From Curtobacterium sp. MCSS17_008 (GTDB taxonomy: Bacteria; Actinomycetota; Actinomycetes; Actinomycetales; Microbacteriaceae), in NCBI RefSeq assembly GCF_003234185.1, contig NZ_QKSM01000002.1, forward strand, positions 124,001-188,000: 64,000 bases of DNA, in the 5' to 3' direction. The notes below the pieces were generated by a model, which had not been told where the DNA came from, did not search any database, and saw nothing but the letters and a program-made list of their open reading frames with translations. Within the stretch, counting starts at the first letter, position 1. Each line of letters opens with the position of its first letter. Position numbers and translations under genes: made by a program. Below, one piece after another: positions 58,741 to 64,000 of the stretch.

Positions 58741-60105
58741 GTGCGTTACGCGAACTCCGTCGTCGACCTGGTCGGCGACACCCCGCTCGTCCGACTGAAC
58801 CGTGTCACCGACGGGATCCGGGCGACCGTGCTGGTGAAGGTCGAGTACCTGAACCCGGGCGGCTCGTCGAAGGACCGCATCGCGACCCGGATCATCGACG
58901 CGGCCGAAGCGTCCGGTGACCTGCGCCCCGGCGGCACGATCGTCGAACCGACCTCGGGCAACACCGGCGTCGGGCTCGCCCTCGTCGCCCAGCAGCGCGG
59001 GTACCGGTGCGTGTTCGTCCTGCCCGACAAGGTGGGTGAGGACAAGCGGAACGTCCTGACCGCGTACGGCGCCGAGATCGTCGTGACGCCGACGGCGGTG
59101 GCCCCCGACGACCCGGAGTCCTACTACTCCGTGTCCGATCGGCTCGTCCGTGAGATCCCGGGGGCCTACAAGCCGAACCAGTACGCGAACCCGAACGGGC
59201 CGCGCAGTCACTACGAGACGACCGGGCCGGAGATCTGGCGCGACACCGAGGGGCGGATCACCCACTTCGTCGCGGGCGTCGGGACCGGTGGCACCATCAC
59301 CGGTGTCGGCCGGTTCCTCAAGGAGGCCTCGGACGGACGCGTCCGCATCGTCGGCGCCGACCCCGAGGGCTCGGTCTACTCGGGCGGCTCCGGCCGGCCG
59401 TACCTGGTGGAGGGCGTCGGCGAGGACATCTGGCCGCCCGCCTACGATCCCGAGGTCCCAGACGACATCATCGCGGTCTCGGACGCGGAGTCGTTCGCGA
59501 TGACCCGGAGGCTCGCGCGCGAGGAGGGCCTGCTCGTCGGCGGCTCGAGCGGCATGGCCGTCGTCGCCGCACTGCGCGCCGCCCGCGACCTCACCGAGGA
59601 CGACGTCGTCGTGGTGCTCCTGCCCGACGGCGGCCGCGGCTACCTCGGCAAGATCTTCAACGACCGCTGGATGCGCTCCTACGGCTTCGCGGACACCGAC
59701 GACGCCCGCACCGTCGGCTCGGTCGTCGCCGACAAGGACGGCAGGCTGCCCGACCTCGTGCACGCGCACCCGTCGGACACCGTCCGCGACGTGGTCGACA
59801 TCATGTCGACCTACGGCGTCTCGCAGATGCCCGTCCTCAGTGCCGAGCCGCCCGTCGTCATCGGCGAGGTCGTCGGCGCCGTGGCCGAGAAGGACCTGCT
59901 CCAGCAGGTCTTCACCGGAGCCGCCGCGATGACCGACGCCGTCAGCGGCTCCGTCGGCGACCCGCTGCCCCTGATCGGCATCGGCGAGTCCCTGTCCGCA
60001 GCCCGTCGCGCCCTCGAGACGGTGGACGCGCTGCTCGTCGTCGATGACGGCAAGCCCGTCACCGTGCTCACCCGCCACGACCTGCTCACGTCGCTCTCCG
60101 CGTGA
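58741..60105 (+). CDS. cbs: Cystathionine beta-synthase
   Basis: This 454-residue PLP enzyme joins homocysteine and serine. The PLP lysine is in GGSSKDRIA (about residues 40-48); substrate loop TSGNTGVGL (about 75-83) and the PLP-phosphate loop GTGGTITGVG follow. Two C-terminal CBS domains (about 335-454) are present, unlike cysteine synthase, so allosteric control by S-adenosylmethionine or nucleotide is possible. TAGACT (58728-58733) lies 7 bases before GTG. The next gene completes transsulfuration. Confidence 0.93.
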   Translation: MRYANSVVDLVGDTPLVRLNRVTDGIRATVLVKVEYLNPGGSSKDRIATRIIDAAEASGDLRPGGTIVEPTSGNTGVGLALVAQQRGYRCVFVLPDKVGEDKRNVLTAYGAEIVVTPTAVAPDDPESYYSVSDRLVREIPGAYKPNQYANPNGPRSHYETTGPEIWRDTEGRITHFVAGVGTGGTITGVGRFLKEASDGRVRIVGADPEGSVYSGGSGRPYLVEGVGEDIWPPAYDPEVPDDIIAVSDAESFAMTRRLAREEGLLVGGSSGMAVVAALRAARDLTEDDVVVVLLPDGGRGYLGKIFNDRWMRSYGFADTDDARTVGSVVADKDGRLPDLVHAHPSDTVRDVVDIMSTYGVSQMPVLSAEPPVVIGEVVGAVAEKDLLQQVFTGAAAMTDAVSGSVGDPLPLIGIGESLSAARRALETVDALLVVDDGKPVTVLTRHDLLTSLSA

Positions 60106-60134
60106 CGCACCGACCCACGAGGAAGACCCGCAGC

Positions 60135-61280
60135 ATGACCGAGTTCGCCACCCGCGCCGTCCACGCCGGCCAGGACCCCGACGCAACGACCGGCGCCGTC
60201 ATCCCGCCCATCCACGTCACCTCCACCTACGTGCAGGACGGCGTCGGGAACATGCGGAACGGCTACGAGTACTCCCGCGGCGGCAACCCCACACGCGACG
60301 CGCTGCAGACCCTGCTCGCCGACCTCGACGGCGGCGTCGCGGCGTTCTCGTTCGCGTCCGGTCTGGCCGCAGAGGACGCCCTGCTGCGCGCCCACCTCGA
60401 GCCGGGCGCCCGGGTCGTGATGGGCAACGACGTGTACGGCGGCACGCACCGTCTGGTGAACCGGCTGCACGTGCCGTGGGGCGTCGAACTGGTCGTCGTC
60501 GACATGAGCGACGTCGACCTGGTCCGCGCCGCCCTCGAGGGCGCCCCCGCGAAGACCGTGCTCTGGGTCGAGACCCCGACGAACCCCCTCATGAAGATCG
60601 CGGACATCGCCGTGCTGTCCGAGGTCGGGCACGCCGCGGGTGCCCTGGTGGTCGTCGACAACACGTTCGCGTCCCCGTACCTGCAGCAGCCGCTGTCGCT
60701 CGGAGCGGACGCGGTGTCGTACTCGACGACGAAGTACCTCGGCGGCCACTCGGACGTGGTCGGCGGCGCGGTCGTCCTGCGCGACGAGGCGTTCGCGGAG
60801 CAGGTCGGCTTCCTGCAGTTCGGCGCGGGCGCGATCGCGTCGCCGTTCGACGCGTTCCTCACCACCCGCGGGATCAAGACGCTCCCGATCCGGATGGAGC
60901 GGCACTCGTCCAACGCGCAGGCCGTCGCCGAGGCGCTGGTCGGCGCTCCCGGGGTGGAGCGCGTCTACTACCCGGGGCTCGCCGACCACCCCGGCCACGA
61001 GGTCGCGGCGAAGCAGATGCGCGGGTTCGGCGGCATGCTGTCGGTCGCCCTGTCCGGCGGCCCCGAGGCGGCGAAGCGCTTCGTCGAGTCGACCGAGGTC
61101 TTCTCGCTCGCCGAGTCGCTGGGCGGTGTCGAGTCGCTCATCGGCTACCCGAGCGAGATGACGCACGCGTCGGTGAAGGGCACCGAGCTGGCGGTGCCGG
61201 AGAACGTCGTGCGCCTGTCGGTCGGCATCGAGGACGCCGGCGACCTGGTGGCGGACGTCCTGCAGGCGCTGTCCAGGTGA
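60135..61280 (+). CDS. Cystathionine gamma-synthase/lyase (Cys/Met PLP enzyme)
   Basis: This 381-residue PLP enzyme has the Cys/Met metabolism fold: TRAVHAGQDPDATTGAVIPP, YEYSRGGNPTRDALQ, and the PLP lysine in SYSTTKYLGGHSDV (about residues 194-207). Next to cbs it would act as gamma-lyase, giving cysteine from homocysteine, or as gamma-synthase; the motifs do not decide. I start at ATG 60135; a GTG at 60102, overlapping the cbs stop, is possible. A repeated hairpin follows (61300-61354). Confidence 0.9.
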   Translation: MTEFATRAVHAGQDPDATTGAVIPPIHVTSTYVQDGVGNMRNGYEYSRGGNPTRDALQTLLADLDGGVAAFSFASGLAAEDALLRAHLEPGARVVMGNDVYGGTHRLVNRLHVPWGVELVVVDMSDVDLVRAALEGAPAKTVLWVETPTNPLMKIADIAVLSEVGHAAGALVVVDNTFASPYLQQPLSLGADAVSYSTTKYLGGHSDVVGGAVVLRDEAFAEQVGFLQFGAGAIASPFDAFLTTRGIKTLPIRMERHSSNAQAVAEALVGAPGVERVYYPGLADHPGHEVAAKQMRGFGGMLSVALSGGPEAAKRFVESTEVFSLAESLGGVESLIGYPSEMTHASVKGTELAVPENVVRLSVGIEDAGDLVADVLQALSR

Positions 61281-61299
61281 GCGCGGCCCGCTGACGGGG

Positions 61300-61354
61300 C
61301 GTGACGGACGGGAGGCTCCCCACCGGGCCGGCGGGGAGCCTCCCGTTCGTCACG
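61300..61354 (+). terminator. 22 bp hairpin after the transsulfuration pair, repeat family member
   Basis: Arms 61300-61321 and 61333-61354 pair with one G-T wobble around 11 bases. Its 5' end shares 15 bases (61302-61316) with the proC and histidine-kinase hairpins. Confidence 0.75.
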
Positions 61355-61474
61355 TTGCCCTGTCGGCTCGTCGGTGTGCGCCCCTGGGTCGGCCCGGCGA
61401 GCAGCGCGGCGGGGTCCTCGCCCGGATCCCTCCCGGGCGGTAGCGTGGCAGTCCGACCGAGCGGAGGACAGCGA

Positions 61475-62017
61475 GTGCGCACCATCGTCGTGGCCGTCCT
61501 GATGGGAGCCACCCTCGCCCTGACCGGGTGCCAGGGTGCGACGACCGCTGCGCCGACGCCGGTGCGGAGCACGGACCTGACGAGCTCCGACGGCGGTTTC
61601 GACCGGAACGCCCTGGTCGGCGTGGTGCTGGCGGACGGTGACGACCGGCTCGCGGCGGACCTCCGGGACGGCCTCGACGACGCCGGGTTCCGACCGGACG
61701 TCCGTCTCGCTCCGGCCGACGGAGCCGCCGCCGCGCAGCGTCGGGCGGTGGACGAGCTCGTCCGCGGCGGGGCGAAGGCACTGCTGGTGCGGGCGGTGGA
61801 CGCGGACGCGTTGACCGGCGTCGTCCAGACCGCACACGACGCCGGCGTGGTGGTCGTCTCGCTCGGTGACGGCGTGCCGACGAGCGGTACCGGGGGCGAC
61901 GGGGTGTCAGCCGACCACCGTGTCCACGAGTCGGACGATCCGGCGGTCACCGCGCGGACGGCGGTCGACGTGGTGCGGTCGCTGCAGCGCGGCGAGCGGC
62001 CGGACGCCGACGACTGA
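61475..62017 (+). CDS. Short lipoprotein resembling one lobe of a periplasmic sugar-binding protein
   Basis: This 180-residue lipoprotein has a signal peptide ending in LTGC (about residues 15-18) and a linker. One alpha/beta domain follows: ALVGVVLADGDDRLAADLRDG, RRAVDELVRGGAKALLVRAV and DALTGVVQTAHDAGVVVVSLG. That is the pattern of the first lobe of type-1 periplasmic binding proteins, here without the second lobe (normal length ~310). GTG 61475 is chosen because GGAGG lies about 7 bases upstream. Function is unknown; it lies between the transsulfuration genes and a TetR gene. Confidence 0.78.
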   Translation: MRTIVVAVLMGATLALTGCQGATTAAPTPVRSTDLTSSDGGFDRNALVGVVLADGDDRLAADLRDGLDDAGFRPDVRLAPADGAAAAQRRAVDELVRGGAKALLVRAVDADALTGVVQTAHDAGVVVVSLGDGVPTSGTGGDGVSADHRVHESDDPAVTARTAVDVVRSLQRGERPDADD

Positions 62018-62065
62018 CCTGCTCGCCCCCGTGCGGGCGCGGGACGGCGGTCCGGGGTCTCCCGG

Positions 62066-62647
62066 TCAGTGCCACCAGGCCGGGAACGACAGCGTGATCG
62101 TCTCGACCAGGGACCTGCGGGAGCGACGCGGTCCCGCCAGCCAGGCCTCGATCGCGCCGACGAACCCCTGGGCGACGAAGCCGGCGGCGACGTCGTCGAG
62201 CAGCGGCGGGCGCGTCGCGGGGTCGAGCTCGCGGATGTGCTGCGCGCTCGACACCGTGAAGTGCTCGACCAGCATGCGGTGCAGTGCGGCGTCCTCGGTG
62301 TCGGGCAGCCCGCGGGCGTAGATGTCACGGTGCGAGACGACGTGCTCCACGACGGCGTCGATGCCCCGACGGGTGATCGCGGCGAGCTCGTCCGGACCGG
62401 CACCGCGCGCCGATGCGGTACGGCGGGCGTCGAGGTCGTCCTCGCGGATGCGGTCGAGCTCGGGGGTGAGCACCTCGGCGAGCAGCGATCCGGGGGAGAC
62501 CGCGTGGGAGTAGAAGGTCGCGCGGTTGATGCCGGCGGCCCGTGTGACGTCGGCCACCGTGATGGCCGAGACGGGCCGGTCGGCGGCGAGTCGGAGGATC
62601 GCCTCGCGCAGCGCTGCCGTGGTGTGCAGGATCCGGGCGTCGACCAC
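62066..62647 (-). CDS. TetR-family transcriptional regulator
   Basis: This 193-residue regulator has the TetR N-terminal helix-turn-helix (LREAILRLAADRPVSAITVADVTRAAGINRATFYSH in part, about residues 13-48) and a helical ligand-binding C-terminus. GTG 62647 has an AGAGGGGGTGG stretch just upstream. A minus-strand TAGCGT about 50 bases upstream could be the -10 box. It is divergent from the MFS transporter gene, so it probably represses that transporter. Confidence 0.9.
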   Translation of the reverse strand: MVDARILHTTAALREAILRLAADRPVSAITVADVTRAAGINRATFYSHAVSPGSLLAEVLTPELDRIREDDLDARRTASARGAGPDELAAITRRGIDAVVEHVVSHRDIYARGLPDTEDAALHRMLVEHFTVSSAQHIRELDPATRPPLLDDVAAGFVAQGFVGAIEAWLAGPRRSRRSLVETITLSFPAWWH

Positions 62648-62989
62648 GACACCACCCCCTCTTCGTTCCGTCCGCTCGACGCGGTCCCGAGCAGTCCGAC
62701 GCTACCGCATGGCGACCGCGCGGACGGGACACTGCGCGCGGTGTGAGGGGGCGGATCACGCGGGAGCGTTCCGAGAGCGCTCACGCAGCCCGTAGGATGG
62801 TTCCGCGGCCGAATCGATTCGATCCGACACGACGGACCACCTCCGGCGTCCGCGACCAGCACCGCACCCGGCACCCGTGCCCGCCCCGTCGGCCCCGTGG
62901 CTCCGGGGCCGGTCCGTGTGCCGCCCCCTGTGCCGGCCCTGCCCGTGCAGACCCTCCCTGTGCCCGTCTCTCCCCGTGAAGGACCGCTC
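62648..62989. promoter_or_regulatory. Divergent TetR/MFS regulatory gap with a long CCCGTG-rich leader
   Basis: No gene is called in this 342 bp gap. It holds the TetR promoter region, TAGGAT (62793-62798, plus), GAGCGCTC (62775-62782), and GAATCGATTC (62811-62820), a LacI/TetR-type half-site pattern over the likely start. The remaining ~170 bases are rich in CCCGTG and CCCTGTGCC units. The MFS reading frame stays open through much of it. Confidence 0.6.
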
Positions 62990-64000
62990 GTGACCGCGCC
63001 CGCCACCACCGGCTCGCTCCGCGTCGTGCTGCACCCCGGTGACTCGCTCACCCGTGGCCAGCGCCTCGTCTACGTCTTCGTGCTCGGCGCGCTCACCGCG
63101 CTCGGGCCGTTCACCATCGACCTGTACCTGCCGGCGTTCCCCTCGCTCGAGCACGAGTTCGGGATCAGTGAGGGCGCCGTCCAGCTCACGCTCACGGCGA
63201 CGACGCTCGGCTTCGCGGTCGGACAGCTGCTCGTGGGCCCGTGGAGCGACAAGGTGGGACGGCGGCTGCCGCTCATCATCGCGACCTCGGTGCACGTCGC
63301 CGCCTCGGTGGGCGCCGCGCTCGCCCCGGACGTCGAGGTGCTCGCACTCTTCCGCGTGCTCCAGGGCATGGGGGCCGCGGCCGGTGGTGTCGTCGCGATG
63401 GCGACCGTGCGCGACCTGTTCGGCGGGAAGCCGCTGGTGCGGATGCTGTCCCGCCTGGCCATGGTGAACGGTCTCGCGCCGATCCTCGCGCCGCTCATCG
63501 GCTCGCAGATGCTCCAGTTCGTCAGCTGGCGCGGCGTCTTCGTGTTCCTCGCCTGCTACGGCGCGGCGGTCGTCATCGCGTCGTCGCTGCTCATCGTCGA
63601 GACCCTGCCGCCGGAACGCCGCCGGGAGGCCGGACACTCCACCATCGGGCAGCGGTACAAGGCCCTGTTGTCCGATCGGATCTTCGTCGGCGTCGCGCTC
63701 ATCGGCGCGATGGTGTTCAGCGGCCTGTTCTCGTACCTCAGCGCGTCGCCCTTCCTGTTCCAGACCGTCTACGGGCTGGACGCGCAGCAGTACGGACTGC
63801 TCTTCGCCGTGAACTCGATCGGCGTCGTCGTGGGTGTGCAGGTGTCCTCGCGGCTGGCGCAGCGGGTCGGTCCGCAGTGGATCCTGGCCTGCGCGACGGC
63901 GACGCTGTTCGTCGCGGCCGTGTCGATCATCGTGCTCGACCAGCTCGGCGCCGGGCTCGTCGGGGTCCTCGTGCCGCTGTGGTTCTTCATCGCCGCGTGC
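62990..64000 (+). CDS. Bcr/CflA-family MFS drug transporter, 3' truncated by window edge
   Basis: 337 residues are visible and the gene runs off the end. It is a major facilitator with about ten helices in view: FTIDLYLPAFPSLEHEFGIS (about residues 40-59), the motif VGPWSDKVGRRLPLI (about 83-97) between helices 2 and 3, and the GMGAAAGGVVAMATVRDLF segment (about 127-145) typical of multidrug resistance DHA1/Bcr proteins. GTG 62990 has GAAGGA 6-7 bases upstream; GTG 62960 and earlier in-frame GTGs would add a Pro/Val-rich tail. The divergent TetR gene is the likely repressor. Confidence 0.92.
   Translation, partial: MTAPATTGSLRVVLHPGDSLTRGQRLVYVFVLGALTALGPFTIDLYLPAFPSLEHEFGISEGAVQLTLTATTLGFAVGQLLVGPWSDKVGRRLPLIIATSVHVAASVGAALAPDVEVLALFRVLQGMGAAAGGVVAMATVRDLFGGKPLVRMLSRLAMVNGLAPILAPLIGSQMLQFVSWRGVFVFLACYGAAVVIASSLLIVETLPPERRREAGHSTIGQRYKALLSDRIFVGVALIGAMVFSGLFSYLSASPFLFQTVYGLDAQQYGLLFAVNSIGVVVGVQVSSRLAQRVGPQWILACATATLFVAAVSIIVLDQLGAGLVGVLVPLWFFIAAC

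Noticed and set aside
61380-61474. Longer N-terminus of the short lipoprotein from 61301
   Set aside because: That start lies inside the repeated hairpin and would bury the signal peptide; GTG 61475 with GGAGG upstream fits.
62897-62989. N-terminal extension of the MFS transporter from upstream GTG codons
   Set aside because: The extension is Pro/Val-rich with no ribosome-binding site; GAAGGA before 62990 supports the shorter form, though not conclusively.

Overview
The window is a 64 kb stretch of a high-GC, densely coded chromosome. It most resembles the actinobacterial family Microbacteriaceae, and a Curtobacterium-like organism is my best guess. Four things point that way. The order proC, a BldC-type HTH protein, bS22 and a glutaredoxin is an actinobacterial neighbourhood, as is the order MaoC-type dehydratases, tRNA-Trp, secE, nusG, rplK, rplA. 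Respiration is menaquinone-based with Ccs/Res-type cytochrome c maturation. GTG and TTG starts are frequent, and many genes have a TANNNT hexamer 6 to 8 bases before the start codon, the mark of leaderless transcription. I see no insertion sequence, CRISPR array, integrase or prophage block; the window reads as core chromosome with a few accessory patches. The genus is inferred from gene content, not from a database match.

Layout. 1-6.2 kb: tadA end, cation efflux, proC, a potassium uptake pair (trkA/trkH), ArsR regulator, BldC-like regulator, bS22, glutaredoxin and a Dabb protein. 6.3-9.9 kb: aspS and a divergent MerR/SulP pair sharing one operator. 10-14.8 kb: phosphatase-tlpA-ccdA-resB-ccsB, a cytochrome c maturation operon. 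14.9-27.1 kb: menaquinone synthesis (menC, menB, menE, menA, menD, menF, menG), a polyprenyl diphosphate synthase for the side chain and a ferredoxin-NADP reductase, with three small membrane proteins interspersed. 27.1-33.2 kb: acyltransferase-like membrane protein, cardiolipin synthase, YajQ, tRNA-Tyr, an inositol-phosphatase-family enzyme, an M23 endopeptidase, tRNA-Thr and tRNA-Met. 33.2-33.6 kb: non-coding short tandem repeats. 34-40.4 kb: two MaoC-fold dehydratases, murB, aminotransferase, tRNA-Trp, secE, nusG, rplK, rplA. 40.5-49 kb: a YqaJ nuclease, then a sugar-utilisation cluster (ROK repressor, isomerase, oxidoreductase, ABC importer without its ATPase, beta-propeller protein). 49.1-53.8 kb: MacB-like ABC exporter divergent from a two-component system. 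53.8-55 kb: L10 leader, rplJ, rplL. 55.3-64 kb: amino-acid permease, ABC exporter, transsulfuration pair, a short lipoprotein, TetR regulator and a partial MFS drug transporter.

How the parts fit. The 10-27 kb region supplies the respiratory chain: haem attachment to c-type cytochromes and menaquinone-n. The 34-40 and 53.8-55 kb regions carry protein export, transcription elongation and the ribosomal stalk proteins. The 41.2-49 kb cluster looks like an inducible carbohydrate regulon with a near-consensus promoter next to a divergent repressor.

The most interesting non-gene signals are the leaderless promoters, a repeated hairpin whose arm overlaps or closely follows stop codons, long perfect inverted repeats in intergenic gaps, repeats clustered around tRNA genes, a murB whose only sensible start is CTG, and two divergent promoters nested in one 30 bp palindrome. 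I did not find a convincing new defence or biosynthetic system.
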